Shown: positions 8,133 to 17,268, counted from the stretch's first letter. The stretch: 64,000 nucleotides of DNA from Pseudomonas fluorescens (GCF_902498195.1 NZ_CABVIY010000007.1:396057-460056); one strand, 5' to 3'. Made by a program: numbers and translations. The notes: generated by a model from the letters alone, not told the origin.

Positions 8133-10256
8133 GTGTCATTGGGTTCGCCTTCACCCCGCTCGCCGCTGGTACTGGCACTGGTCTTCAGCTCGCCATCGCT
8201 GGCCGACGACCTGTTTCTCGACAGCGATCCGCTGCCGCCCGTGCTGACGGCCACGCGCCTGAAGCAGTCGCCGGCGGCCGTGCCGGGAAGCATGACGGTG
8301 ATCGACAACGCCCTGATCACCGCCAGCGGCGCCCGTGACCTCAGTGAAGTGCTGCGACTGGTGCCGGGCATGATGGTCGGCCACATCAGCGGCAATCAGG
8401 CGACGGTGAACTACCACGGCACCAATGCCACCGCAGCGCGACGCATGCAGGTGCTGATCGATGGCCGCTCGGTCTACCGCGCCGGCCTGGCCACCGTGGA
8501 CTGGAGCGAAATTCCGGTGGCGCTGGAAGACATCGAGCGCATCGAAGTCTTCCGCGGCCCGAACACCGTCAGTTATGGCGCCAATGCGTTGATGGCGGTG
8601 GTCAACGTCATCACGCGCCATCCGGCGGACAGCCACGGTACGCGGATGAAAGTCACCCGCGGCCAGCGCGGCATCGACGATTTTTACGCCAGCCAGGGCG
8701 TGGGTTGGGATGACGGTGACTTGCGTCTGTCGCTGTCCGGCCAGCAGGACGACGGCTTCGACACCGACCGTAATGGCGCCGACTTCCGTGACAGCCGCCG
8801 CTTGAACCGCTTCAACCTGGCCGTCAGCCAGACACTCAACGAAAGGCAAAACATCGATTGGCAATTGAACGCCAAGGAAGGCAGCAACCAGCGTCCCTAC
8901 ACCTACCGCCCGGTGTTTTCAGGGACGACAAGTTCCGGGAACAATTCCGACGTCAGCGCCAAGGATTACGCCGGTTCGCTGCGCTGGAACCTCGACATCA
9001 ATCCCGATCACACCCTGTACATCCAGGGCTCGGCCCAGCATTGGGACCGTCAGCAAAACTGGCGCGCCTGTGATGCCGAGGTTTCGTTCAGCCCGCAGTT
9101 GACTGAACTGTGGCAACTCGACCCGAACTACACCGAACGCCTGGCACGCAACATCGAGCATTTCGCCGGCTCCGCTGCACCTGCCGGCGACCCCGCCCGC
9201 CAGGCCTTGGCCAATCAGGTGCTCGACCAATGGCGCAACGGCGCCCGCCAGACCGTTTGCGGCAACATCGACCAAAGCACCCGTGAATCACGCTACGACC
9301 TGGAACTGCAGGACACCCTGAGCCTGTCCGATAGCCTGCGGCTGGTCAGCGGCGTGAACTATCGTTACGACCGGGCAGATTCCGAGACCTACTTCAATGG
9401 CATCCTCGATGACACGACCTGGCGGGCGTTCGGCCAACTTGAGTGGCGCGCCAGCGAACACTGGCTGCTACAGGGCGGCGCCATGTTCGAAGACACCCGG
9501 TTGATCGGCAGTTCGCTGACCCCACGGGTGGCGGTCAACTACCTGATCAATCCACGCCACGGTGTGCGCGCGGTGTATTCCGAAGCCATCCGTTCGCCGG
9601 ACATGTTCGAGAACAGCGTCAACTGGAGCTACCGCGTCACGGGGCTCAGTCCTGGTGCGTATGGCCAGTCCAGCGCCCGCTATTTCGTCAAGACCCGTGG
9701 CCCTGGCGACCTCGATCAGGAACACATGCGTTCACGGGAACTGGGCTACAACGGCTACTTTGCCGAGTGGCGGCTGGCGGTCGACCTGAAGCTGTTCCAT
9801 GACGAGATCACCGGCATGATCAGCGAGCCGCTGCGCAACAATCAGTTCATTGCGAGCAATGCCAACACGGCGCGTTATTCGGGCGCCGAAACCCAGCTTG
9901 ACTGGAGAATCGGCCAGGCCGACCGGCTGCGCCTGACCTATGCCTACGTCGACGCCGACGCGAGCAATCCGCAGGACGAACTGCAGACGGCACGCAACAG
10001 CGGGTCCGCCGGTTGGTTGCGAGACTGGGGTTACGGCTGGAATAGCGCCCTCTTCTACTATGGTGATGATGCGCTCAATGGCTATCGCTTCGAGCGCGTC
10101 GACACACGCATCGCCAAACGCATCGGCCTGGGCAAGGCCAGCCTGGAACTGGCCGGCGTACTCCAGCAACGCCTGGACAATCAGCCCACCACTTTCATCG
10201 ACAATCGCTACGATGAGCGACGCGTGATGTACGTCAGCGCGGAGCTGGCGTTTTAA
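8133..10256 (+). CDS. TonB-dependent outer-membrane receptor
   Basis: This is a 707-aa receptor. A hydrophobic signal region (LVLALVFSSPSLA) ends before residue 25, then a TonB-box-like PPVLTATR and a complete plug domain (MTVIDNALITASGARDLSEVL, RIEVFRGPNTVSYG, VVNVITR). The rest is a beta-barrel ending in ELAF, the usual terminal phenylalanine. A GTG at 8133 with AAGGA eight bases upstream is the likely start; an ATG at 8100 in frame is the alternative. No Fur-like box was seen upstream, so iron regulation is not supported. Only one base separates its stop from a periplasmic binding protein gene, and a hybrid histidine kinase follows. The barrel resembles CirA/BtuB-type receptors, but the ligand is unknown. 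Confidence 0.93.
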   Translation: MSLGSPSPRSPLVLALVFSSPSLADDLFLDSDPLPPVLTATRLKQSPAAVPGSMTVIDNALITASGARDLSEVLRLVPGMMVGHISGNQATVNYHGTNATAARRMQVLIDGRSVYRAGLATVDWSEIPVALEDIERIEVFRGPNTVSYGANALMAVVNVITRHPADSHGTRMKVTRGQRGIDDFYASQGVGWDDGDLRLSLSGQQDDGFDTDRNGADFRDSRRLNRFNLAVSQTLNERQNIDWQLNAKEGSNQRPYTYRPVFSGTTSSGNNSDVSAKDYAGSLRWNLDINPDHTLYIQGSAQHWDRQQNWRACDAEVSFSPQLTELWQLDPNYTERLARNIEHFAGSAAPAGDPARQALANQVLDQWRNGARQTVCGNIDQSTRESRYDLELQDTLSLSDSLRLVSGVNYRYDRADSETYFNGILDDTTWRAFGQLEWRASEHWLLQGGAMFEDTRLIGSSLTPRVAVNYLINPRHGVRAVYSEAIRSPDMFENSVNWSYRVTGLSPGAYGQSSARYFVKTRGPGDLDQEHMRSRELGYNGYFAEWRLAVDLKLFHDEITGMISEPLRNNQFIASNANTARYSGAETQLDWRIGQADRLRLTYAYVDADASNPQDELQTARNSGSAGWLRDWGYGWNSALFYYGDDALNGYRFERVDTRIAKRIGLGKASLELAGVLQQRLDNQPTTFIDNRYDERRVMYVSAELAF

Positions 10257-10257
10257 G

Positions 10258-11190
10258 ATGGCCCGTCGTCAGACACGCAAGAGGCCAGGTGCCGGTCGCC
10301 TGCTGGCGATGCTGTGCCTGCTGTTCAGCGGCTGGCTGAGCGGTCTGCCAGCCAACGCCGCGGACATTCTGTTGACGGGCACCGAAGACAGCCCCGGCGT
10401 GCAATCCTTCGTCCAGGCCCTGCGCGAGTTGCGCCCTGGCGATCACGTGCATTTCAAGCCGCTGGCCGACCTGCCGTCACCGGGAAAACTCGCGGGCGAT
10501 CTGCGTCTGATTCTGCTCGACTTGCCGAGCCTGGACTGGCGCCTTCAGGAAACCCGGGGCCCGGCGACGCTGGTGCTGCGTATCAGCCGCCTGCAAGCAC
10601 GACAACACCTGGGTGAAAACCCGCCCCCGCACCTCAGCCTGCTATGGAGCGACCCGCCGCTGGAGCGCCAATTGCGCCTGACCCGAATCCTCTTGCCGCA
10701 GATCAAGCGGGTCGGCGTGCTGTATGACGATCACAGCGAATTCCTGTTGAACGAGTTGCGCAGGAGCGCTCATGCCCTGGGGCTCGAAGTGGTGACCGAG
10801 CGCTGGGACAACACCCATGACAGCCGCCCGTTGCAATCCTTGTTGAGCAACAGCGATGTACTGCTGGGCCTGGATGATCCCGACCTGTACAACCCCAAAA
10901 CCGTCAAGAACCTGCTGCTGAGCAGCTACTCGCGGCAGTTGGCGCTGATCGGCCCCAATGCCGGCTTCGTCAGGGCCGGCAGCCTGGCCAGCACGTACAG
11001 CGATCAGAGCGATTGGCTGGCCATTCTCGATGAACTGCTCAGCCAGCCACCTGCCACGTGGCCGCGCACTTATTATCCACCTCGCTTCAAAGTCTCAAGC
11101 AATCCGCAGGTGGCTCGCTCATTAGGTATTGAACAGATCAACGAAGCATCTGTCGCAACACTGTTGGCTGAGAGAGAACGCCGCCCATGA
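10258..11190 (+). CDS. periplasmic ABC-type substrate-binding protein (ABC_sub_bind-like)
   Basis: This 310-aa protein has a signal peptide (RR-rich start, hydrophobic core LLAMLCLLFSGWLSGL, cleavage after ANA near residue 37). The mature part has two alpha/beta lobes of the PF04392 type: KRVGVLYDDHSEF and ALIGPNAGFVRAGSLAS are the hinge and second-lobe motifs. No permease or ATPase gene accompanies it. It is embedded between a TonB receptor (1-bp gap) and a hybrid kinase (start overlaps its stop by 4 bp), so a role as a ligand sensor for the kinase is more likely than import. That role is inference. Confidence 0.85.
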   Translation: MARRQTRKRPGAGRLLAMLCLLFSGWLSGLPANAADILLTGTEDSPGVQSFVQALRELRPGDHVHFKPLADLPSPGKLAGDLRLILLDLPSLDWRLQETRGPATLVLRISRLQARQHLGENPPPHLSLLWSDPPLERQLRLTRILLPQIKRVGVLYDDHSEFLLNELRRSAHALGLEVVTERWDNTHDSRPLQSLLSNSDVLLGLDDPDLYNPKTVKNLLLSSYSRQLALIGPNAGFVRAGSLASTYSDQSDWLAILDELLSQPPATWPRTYYPPRFKVSSNPQVARSLGIEQINEASVATLLAERERRP

Positions 11191-13088
11191 CCTTCCGTCG
11201 CCGTTGGGACATCAACACCCGGACCCAGCTCATCAGCCTTGGCCCTGCCCTGCTGTTGACGTTGCTGTTGATCAGCTTCTTTACCTTCGTGCGCATTCAG
11301 GATCTGCGCCAGGAGCTCCATCACACCGGCCAACTGATCGCCAACCAACTGGCCCCGGCCACCGAGTACGGGGTGATCTCCGGCAACAATGAGGTGCTGG
11401 AAAGCCTGCTCAAGGCAACGCTGGCCACGCCTAACGTGCGGTTTCTGGAGATCCAGGACAGCGCCAACCGAATCCTGGTGTATGTCGAACAACCGTCGGC
11501 CCATCACGCCAGGCCGCATCAGGTCGAAGTGTTCCAGGCGCCGGTGCGGCTGCAACGGATCCCGTTACACAATGATTTCTTCCAGAACAGCAAAGTCGCC
11601 ACCAGCGCGCCCACCGAGGATTACCTGGGCCGGGTGATCGTCGGGCTGTCCAACGATGCCTTCAGCCAGCGCCAGCAGGAGATCCTGCTCAAGGCCGGGA
11701 TTCTGGCGCTGTTCGCCCTGCTGTTTACCTTCGTGCTCGCCCGGCGCCTGGCCGGTAGCCTGTCGCAACCGATCCGTGACATCGGCAACGCCGTCAAGGC
11801 GATCCAGGATGGCGACTACAAAACTCCGCTGCCGATTGTCGACGACACGGAACTGGGTGCCCTGTCGCAGCACATCAATAACCTGGCCAGCGGCCTGGAA
11901 CAGGCCAGCCGCGAGCAGCATCAAGCCATGGCGCAACTGATCCAGACCCGTGAGGAAGCGGAAAAGGCCAACAGCGCCAAATCCGATTTCCTCGCCATGA
12001 TGAGCCACGAACTGCGCACGCCAATGAATGGCGTACTGGGCATGCTGCAATTGCTGGAAACCACCGACATGACCCCGGAGCAAGTCGAATACGCGGCACT
12101 GGCGTCGGAGTCCACCGAACATCTGCTCAAAGTCATCAACGACATTCTGGATTTCTCGCGCATCGAACGCTCGGAACTGGAACTGGAACACATTCCGTTC
12201 AACCTCGCCGACCTGATCGGCGCCTGCGCCCAGTCGTTCCAGCACAGTGCCGCACAACGCGGGCTTGATCTGCAATTGCAGGTTCCCGAGGACATGAAGG
12301 CCTTGCAGGTTCAGGGCGACCCGACGCGAATCCGGCAGATTCTGGTGAACCTGGTCGGCAACGCACTGAAGTTCACCGAGCAGGGCCGCGTGTCCATCGA
12401 GCCGCAGTGGCAATCCCTGGATCACGAACTGCTGTGGTTCACCTGCACCGTGCGCGACAGCGGGATCGGCATTGCCGCCCAGAGCCTGGAGTTGATGTTC
12501 AACGCGTTTCAGCAGGCCGACAGCTCAATTTCAAGACGTTACGGCGGCACGGGGCTGGGCCTGCCGATTGCCCGCACCCTCGCCGAGCGCATGGGCGGTA
12601 CGTTGCGCGCGCAGAGCGAAGAAGGGCGTGGCTCGGTGTTCACCCTGGAAATTCCGCTGGCGCTCTATCAACAGCCCCTGCCCTTGCTGGCACCTCGCGC
12701 GCCGACGGGCAATGGCGCGGGTGAAGGCCGCAATGTCCTGCTGGTCGAAGACAATCGGGTCAACCAGACCGTGATCGAAGCCATGTTGCGCAGCCTGGGC
12801 TTTACTGTCAGCGTCGCCGTCGATGGCGCGCAGGCGGTGCGCAGTGCCGAGAGCCTGGCGTTCGAAGCGATTCTGATGGATTGCCGGTTGCCGGTGATCG
12901 ACGGCTACGAGGCCACCCGGCAGATTCGCCGGCTGCCCGGTTGCGTCGACTTGCCGATCATTGCCCTGACCGCCAATGCCTTGCAGGGCGACCGCGAGGC
13001 CTGTTTGTCGGCAGGGATGAACGATTACCTGGCCAAGCCCTTCAAACGTAATGATCTTCAGCAAATTCTGCAGCGCTGGGTGCAGTAG
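11187..13088 (+). CDS. hybrid sensor histidine kinase (PA1611-like)
   Basis: This is a 633-aa membrane kinase. It has TM1 at about 18-35, a periplasmic sensor of about 130 residues, TM2 at 168-186, HAMP at 187-240, HisKA with MSHELRTP (phosphorylated His274), an HATPase domain (NLVGNALKFTE; DSGIGI; GTGLGLPI), and a C-terminal receiver with the acceptor aspartate in AILMDCRLP. There is no HPt domain, so the phosphate must leave through a separate HPt protein. In P. aeruginosa the kinase at the same position between gpsA and fabA is PA1611, known to act with RetS and the HptB branch of the Gac network. The ATG overlaps the binding-protein stop. Confidence 0.92.
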   Translation: MTFRRRWDINTRTQLISLGPALLLTLLLISFFTFVRIQDLRQELHHTGQLIANQLAPATEYGVISGNNEVLESLLKATLATPNVRFLEIQDSANRILVYVEQPSAHHARPHQVEVFQAPVRLQRIPLHNDFFQNSKVATSAPTEDYLGRVIVGLSNDAFSQRQQEILLKAGILALFALLFTFVLARRLAGSLSQPIRDIGNAVKAIQDGDYKTPLPIVDDTELGALSQHINNLASGLEQASREQHQAMAQLIQTREEAEKANSAKSDFLAMMSHELRTPMNGVLGMLQLLETTDMTPEQVEYAALASESTEHLLKVINDILDFSRIERSELELEHIPFNLADLIGACAQSFQHSAAQRGLDLQLQVPEDMKALQVQGDPTRIRQILVNLVGNALKFTEQGRVSIEPQWQSLDHELLWFTCTVRDSGIGIAAQSLELMFNAFQQADSSISRRYGGTGLGLPIARTLAERMGGTLRAQSEEGRGSVFTLEIPLALYQQPLPLLAPRAPTGNGAGEGRNVLLVEDNRVNQTVIEAMLRSLGFTVSVAVDGAQAVRSAESLAFEAILMDCRLPVIDGYEATRQIRRLPGCVDLPIIALTANALQGDREACLSAGMNDYLAKPFKRNDLQQILQRWVQ

Positions 13089-13188
13089 TACAGGCCTTTC
13101 GAGCATCTGCGACTGGCGTGAAAGGCGAAAGTGCGGCAGTCTTAGGCACCCGAACAGGCCCTAAAAGGGGCTTGAATAAAAATTTCAG

Positions 13189-13202
13189 TGCACAAGTGTA
13201 CA
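13189..13202. promoter_or_regulatory. inverted repeat in the fabA promoter region (possible fatty-acid regulator operator)
   Basis: TGCACA-AG-TGTACA is a near-perfect dyad (5 of 6 positions) 133 bp upstream of the fabA start, in the A/T-rich leader. In P. aeruginosa the TetR-type regulator DesT binds a palindrome in the fabAB promoter. Identity with that site is only a suggestion. Confidence 0.35.
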
Positions 13203-13335
13203 TTCATGTCCTTGGTGCTGTGACTTTCACCACAACGCAATAGTCTATGAGTAGGCTGCCGGTTCGAGGCATGAACGCTTCGATCGGCCGGGAAGATTTG
13301 CCCCACCTGCCGCATGGGACTATTGAGGAGCTCGC

Positions 13336-13851
13336 ATGACCAAACAAAACGCCTTTACCCGGGAAGACCTGCTGCGCTGCAGTCGCGGTGAGCTGTTCGG
13401 CCCAGGTAACGCGCAACTGCCCGCCCCGAACATGCTGATGGTTGATCGCATCACCCTGATCAGCGAAGAGGGTGGCAAGTATGGCAAAGGTGAATTGGTC
13501 GCAGAGCTGGATATCACTCCGGACCTGTGGTTCTTCGCTTGCCACTTCGAGGGCGATCCGGTGATGCCGGGCTGCCTGGGCCTCGACGCCATGTGGCAAC
13601 TGGTCGGCTTCTTCCTCGGCTGGCAGGGCCTGCCGGGCCGCGGTCGCGCCCTGGGTTCGGGCGAAGTGAAATTCTTTGGCCAGGTCCTGCCGACCGCCAA
13701 GAAAGTCACCTATAACATCCATATCAAGCGCGTCCTCAAGGGCAAGCTGAACCTGGCCATCGCCGACGGTTCGGTCACTGTCGACGGTCGCGAAATCTAC
13801 ACCGCCGAAGGCCTCCGGGTCGGCGTGTTCACCTCCACTGACAACTTCTAA
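13336..13851 (+). CDS. fabA: 3-hydroxydecanoyl-[ACP] dehydratase/isomerase FabA
   Basis: This is a full-length 171-aa FabA. Catalytic His70 lies in FACHFEGDPVMPG and Asp84 in GLDAMWQ, both in the family's positions. It dehydrates 3-hydroxyacyl-ACP and isomerises trans-2- to cis-3-decenoyl-ACP, the branch point for unsaturated fatty acids. GAGGAG lies 8 bp before the ATG. fabB follows after 11 bp, forming the standard Pseudomonas fabAB operon. Confidence 0.98.
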   Translation: MTKQNAFTREDLLRCSRGELFGPGNAQLPAPNMLMVDRITLISEEGGKYGKGELVAELDITPDLWFFACHFEGDPVMPGCLGLDAMWQLVGFFLGWQGLPGRGRALGSGEVKFFGQVLPTAKKVTYNIHIKRVLKGKLNLAIADGSVTVDGREIYTAEGLRVGVFTSTDNF

Positions 13852-13862
13852 GGGTTATCCGC

Positions 13863-15083
13863 ATGCGCCGCGTCGTTATCACTGGTCTGGGCATTGTTTC
13901 GTGCCTGGGCAATGACAAAGAGACCGTCTCCGCCAACCTGCGTGCAAGCCGCCCTGGCATCCGGTTCAACCCGGAATATGCCGAAATGGGTCTGCGTAGC
14001 CAGGTTTCCGGCTCCATCGACCTTAACCTTGAAGAACTGATCGATCGCAAGATCTATCGCTTCGTCGGCCACGCAGCGGCTTACGCCTACCTGGCCATGA
14101 AAGACGCCATCACCGACTCCGGCCTGACCGAAGAGCAAGTGTCCAACCCGCGTACCGGCCTGATCGCCGGTTCCGGTGGCGCCTCCACGCTGAACCAGAT
14201 GGAAGCGCTGGACATCCTGCGCGAGAAAGGCGTCAAGCGCGTCGGCCCATACCGTGTAACGCGGACCATGAGCAGCACCGTTTCCGCTTGCCTGGCCACC
14301 CCGTTCAAGATCAAGGGCCTGAACTACTCCATCGCTTCTGCCTGCGCCACCAGTGCCCACTGCATCGGTACCGCCATGGAACAGATCCAGATGGGCAAGC
14401 AGGACATCGTGTTCGCCGGCGGCGGTGAAGAAGAACACTGGAGCCAGTCGTTCCTGTTCGACGCCATGGGCGCCCTGTCCAGCAAGCGCAACGACACCCC
14501 GGAACAAGCCTCCCGCGCCTACGATGCCGACCGTGACGGTTTCGTCATCGCCGGTGGCGGTGGCATGGTCGTGGTCGAGGAGCTGGAACACGCCCTGGCC
14601 CGTGGCGCGAAGATCTACGCGGAAATCGTTGGCTACGGCGCGACGTCCGACGGCTACGACATGGTCGCCCCAAGCGGCGAGGGCGCGATCCGCTGCATGC
14701 AGCAGGCGCTGTCCACGGTCGACACCCCGATCGACTACCTGAACACCCACGGCACCTCGACCCCGGTCGGCGACGTCGCGGAAATGAAAGGTGTGCGTGA
14801 AGTGTTCGGCGACAAGGCGCCGGCCATCAGCTCCACCAAGAGCCTGTCGGGTCACTCCCTGGGCGCCGCCGGCGTTCACGAAGCGATCTACTGCATGCTG
14901 ATGATGGAAGGCAACTTCATTGCCGGCTCCGCCAATATCGACGAGCTGGACCCTGAAGTGGCCGACCTGCCGGTGCTGACCAAGACCCGCGAAAACGCCA
15001 CCATCAACACCGTGATGAGCAACAGCTTCGGTTTCGGTGGCACCAATGCCACGCTGGTACTGAAGCGCTGGGAAGGCAAGTAA
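13863..15083 (+). CDS. fabB: beta-ketoacyl-[ACP] synthase I FabB
   Basis: This 406-aa condensing enzyme has active-site Cys161 in SIASACATSAHC and the two catalytic histidines in NTHGTSTPVGD and SLSGHSLGAAG. It extends unsaturated acyl-ACPs downstream of FabA. Length and motifs fit KAS I rather than FabF. An intrinsic terminator follows 24 bp after the stop. Confidence 0.98.
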   Translation: MRRVVITGLGIVSCLGNDKETVSANLRASRPGIRFNPEYAEMGLRSQVSGSIDLNLEELIDRKIYRFVGHAAAYAYLAMKDAITDSGLTEEQVSNPRTGLIAGSGGASTLNQMEALDILREKGVKRVGPYRVTRTMSSTVSACLATPFKIKGLNYSIASACATSAHCIGTAMEQIQMGKQDIVFAGGGEEEHWSQSFLFDAMGALSSKRNDTPEQASRAYDADRDGFVIAGGGGMVVVEELEHALARGAKIYAEIVGYGATSDGYDMVAPSGEGAIRCMQQALSTVDTPIDYLNTHGTSTPVGDVAEMKGVREVFGDKAPAISSTKSLSGHSLGAAGVHEAIYCMLMMEGNFIAGSANIDELDPEVADLPVLTKTRENATINTVMSNSFGFGGTNATLVLKRWEGK

Positions 15084-15106
15084 TCTCCCGCTGCTGAGCC
15101 GTACAT

Positions 15107-15140
15107 GAAAACGCCCCGACTGGTTCGGGGCGTTTTTTTT
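15107..15140 (+). terminator. intrinsic terminator of fabAB
   Basis: Stem AACGCCCCGA / TCGGGGCGTT with a 5-nt loop is followed by eight T, 24 bp after the fabB stop. Confidence 0.92.
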
Positions 15141-15161
15141 CGTCCTTCAAAAACACAACCC

Positions 15162-15253
15162 CCTGTGGGAGCGAGCCTGCTCGCGAAAGCGGTCTGACAG
15201 ATACATTGATGGTGGATGTGACGCCGTCTTCGCGAGCAGGCTCGCTCCCACAG
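15162..15253. repeat. REPIN
   Basis: Two mirror REP units of the GGGAGCGAGCCTGCTCGCG type are separated by about 45 bp. It sits between the fabB terminator and the 62-aa gene. Confidence 0.9.
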
Positions 15254-15475
15254 GTTTTGCATCCGTCCGAGGTTTTCATCGTCATGAACATGAAGCTTTT
15301 GTCATGAAACCAAACGCCCTGCGACGCAATGTCGCGGATTACGCGGGCTGCAGGACTGTTTCCATTTCTGCAAGAAACCCTTTCCAATCTCAGCCGTTTA
15401 CTTAGCAGGCTAACAAAACCTATAACAGAGTCCTGCACACGCCTTGCTGCAGATAATAGAGATTGGAGCTAGCAG

Positions 15476-15664
15476 ATGACTGTAAAAGTAACTGAACGCG
15501 ACGATTCACATATGTCCCATGAAGGCATCGCTGCCGGCCTCCGGATCTGGGATGTGTACCAACAGGACCTGCTGGTCGGGATGTTCCATTCCGAGAAAGA
15601 CGCCCACAACTACAAGGCAGAACTGGAAACCCTGGAGCAGCAACGAGAACGACGCTCCGCTTGA
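15476..15664 (+). CDS. small conserved-looking hypothetical protein, 62 aa
   Basis: This is a soluble, charged 62-aa protein starting MTVKVTERDD, with a compact core GLRIWDVYQQDLLVGMFHSE and a C-terminal helix rich in E, Q and R. TTGGAG lies 8-10 bp before the ATG, and a strong bidirectional terminator follows. The good ribosome site, codon use like its neighbours and its own terminator argue that it is expressed. The core has the look of short Pseudomonas stress-type proteins, but I cannot name a family. Confidence 0.7.
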   Translation: MTVKVTERDDSHMSHEGIAAGLRIWDVYQQDLLVGMFHSEKDAHNYKAELETLEQQRERRSA

Positions 15665-15681
15665 GCAATGACCGCATTGAA

Positions 15682-15717
15682 AACGACAAACCCCGCCATG
15701 AGCGGGGTTTGTCGTTG
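15682..15717. terminator. bidirectional intrinsic terminator
   Basis: A 15-bp near-perfect stem (AACGACAAACCCCGC and mirror) with a 5-nt loop lies between the convergent 62-aa gene and the DUF2058 gene. Confidence 0.85.
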
Positions 15718-15734
15718 TTACCGTCTTTGACGGC

Positions 15735-16277
15735 TTACCACATCAGATCGTCCGGGATCTGATAGGCCGCGTACGGATCGTCTTCCGCGGCGACTTCCTC
15801 GGTCTGCACATTCAGCTGCACGATACGCTGCGGATCACGCTCCTGGATCTTCAGGGCCGCTTCACGAGGAATCACCTCATAGCCGCCAGCGTGATGCACG
15901 ATCGCCAGCGAGCCGTTGCTGAGCTTGTTGCGCATCAGCGTATTGACCGACAGGCGCTTGACCTTCTTGTCGTCGACGAAGTTGTAGTAGTCCTCGGTCG
16001 TCAACTTCGGCAGGCGCGTCGCTTCGATCAACTGCTTGATCTGCGCGACACGGGCCTTGGCCTCGGCTTTTTCCTGCTGCTGGCGGTTGAGCTCCTGGTC
16101 GCGCTTGACCTTCTCGGCCATGGCTTCCTGGGCAGCGCGCTGCTGGGAATCGTCAAGTTCGATCTGGCCCTTGTGGGCCAGGCGCTGTTGCTTCTGTTTG
16201 TCTTTGCTGACCTGCTTGGCCTGCTTCTGGTTGACCAGCCCTGCTTTGAGCAACTGGTCGCGAAGGGAAATGCTCAT
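15735..16277 (-). CDS. yaiL: DUF2058 domain-containing protein (YaiL family)
   Basis: This 180-aa soluble protein starts MSISLRDQLLKAGLVNQKQAKQ. A long charged coiled-coil-like segment rich in K, Q, E and R covers residues 20-90, and a globular C-terminal half contains YNFVDDKKVKRLSVN and ends PDDLMW. This is the YaiL/DUF2058 layout. In E. coli YaiL is nucleoprotein- or polysome-associated, without a defined activity. The gene starts 28 bp after the mazG stop and may be co-transcribed with it. Confidence 0.88.
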   Translation of the reverse strand: MSISLRDQLLKAGLVNQKQAKQVSKDKQKQQRLAHKGQIELDDSQQRAAQEAMAEKVKRDQELNRQQQEKAEAKARVAQIKQLIEATRLPKLTTEDYYNFVDDKKVKRLSVNTLMRNKLSNGSLAIVHHAGGYEVIPREAALKIQERDPQRIVQLNVQTEEVAAEDDPYAAYQIPDDLMW

Positions 16278-16305
16278 GGTGCTTATTACTCACTTAGGCA
16301 ACTGC

Positions 16306-17139
16306 TCAACCGCAGCTGGGCACATTCTTTTCCTGGCGTTTGGCTTCGCCCCACAGGGCGTCCAACTCTTCGAGGGTGCAATCTTCCATGGGACGGTGGG
16401 TGTCGCGCAATGCCTGTTCGATAAAACGGAAGCGTCGTTCGAATTTGCTGTTGGCGCCACGCAGTGCGGTTTCCGGGTCGACCTTGAGGTGTCGGGCGAG
16501 ATTGACCACGGAAAACAGCAGATCGCCGACTTCATCGGCAATGGCTACCGGGTCGTTGTCGGCCATCGCTTCGAGGATTTCATCGAGCTCTTCACGGACC
16601 TTGTCCAGCACCGGCAAGGCATCGGGCCAGTCGAAACCGACCTGCCCTGCACGCTTTTGCAACTTGGCCGAACGCGACAACGCCGGCAGCGCGGCGGGAA
16701 CGTCATCGAGCAGGGACAACTGCTGCGGCGCGGCGGACTTCTCGGCGCGCTCTTCGGCCTTGATCGCTTCCCAGCGCTGCTTGACCTGCTCTTCATTCAG
16801 GCGCGGCACGTCCAGCGGCGCGTACAGATCGCCGGTAGGGAACACGTGGGGATGACGGCGGATCAGCTTGCGGGTGATGCTATCGACGACACCATCGAAT
16901 TCGAAGCGCCCTTCTTCCCGGGCCAGCTGGCTGTAATACACCACCTGGAACAGCAGGTCACCCAGCTCGCCCTGCAGGTGATCGAAATCCCCGCGCTCGA
17001 TGGCGTCGGCGACTTCGTAGGCTTCCTCAAGGGTGTGCGGGACGATGCTGGCGTAGGTTTGCTTGATGTCCCAGGGGCAACCGTACTGCGGGTCGCGCAG
17101 GCGGTTCATCAGGTGTAGCAGGTCTTCAAGTGAATACAT
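16306..17139 (-). CDS. mazG: nucleoside triphosphate pyrophosphohydrolase MazG
   Basis: This 277-aa protein is built from two MazG domains. The N-terminal copy has LEEAYEVADAI and GELGDLLFQVV; the C-terminal copy has REELDEILEA and DEVGDLLFSVVN, which carry the Mg-binding EExxE/ExxD residues. MazG hydrolyses NTPs to NMP plus PPi and can lower ppGpp. Its position just downstream of relA on the same strand fits that alarmone link. A REPIN separates the two genes. Confidence 0.96.
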   Translation of the reverse strand: MYSLEDLLHLMNRLRDPQYGCPWDIKQTYASIVPHTLEEAYEVADAIERGDFDHLQGELGDLLFQVVYYSQLAREEGRFEFDGVVDSITRKLIRRHPHVFPTGDLYAPLDVPRLNEEQVKQRWEAIKAEERAEKSAAPQQLSLLDDVPAALPALSRSAKLQKRAGQVGFDWPDALPVLDKVREELDEILEAMADNDPVAIADEVGDLLFSVVNLARHLKVDPETALRGANSKFERRFRFIEQALRDTHRPMEDCTLEELDALWGEAKRQEKNVPSCG

Positions 17140-17160
17140 TTATCGAACTCTGCAAGTACC

Positions 17161-17250
17161 TGTGGGAGCGGGCTTGCTCGCGAAAGCGGTGAATCAGTCA
17201 ACGTAGCTGTCAACTGACACTCCGTATTCGCGAGCAAGCCCGCTCCCACA
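17161..17250. repeat. REPIN
   Basis: Mirror copies of TGTGGGAGCGGGCTTGCTCG enclose about 45 bp in the relA-mazG gap. Confidence 0.92.
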
Positions 17251-17268
17251 TTGGATTGGCGCCGGTCT

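Larger units (their letters stand above)
15084..15475. other. 392-bp intergenic region: terminator, REPIN, leader of the 62-aa gene
   Basis: After the fabAB terminator and the REPIN, bases 15254-15475 hold no ORF. A small dyad GCGAC-GCAAT-GTCGC lies at about 15321-15335, and two TCATGA copies flank 15285-15308. No clear sigma-70, sigma-54 or FliA promoter was seen, although a promoter for the downstream gene must lie here. Confidence 0.6.

Noticed and set aside
13848..14879. 343-codon frame opposite fabB
   Set aside because: Antisense shadow with no start context.
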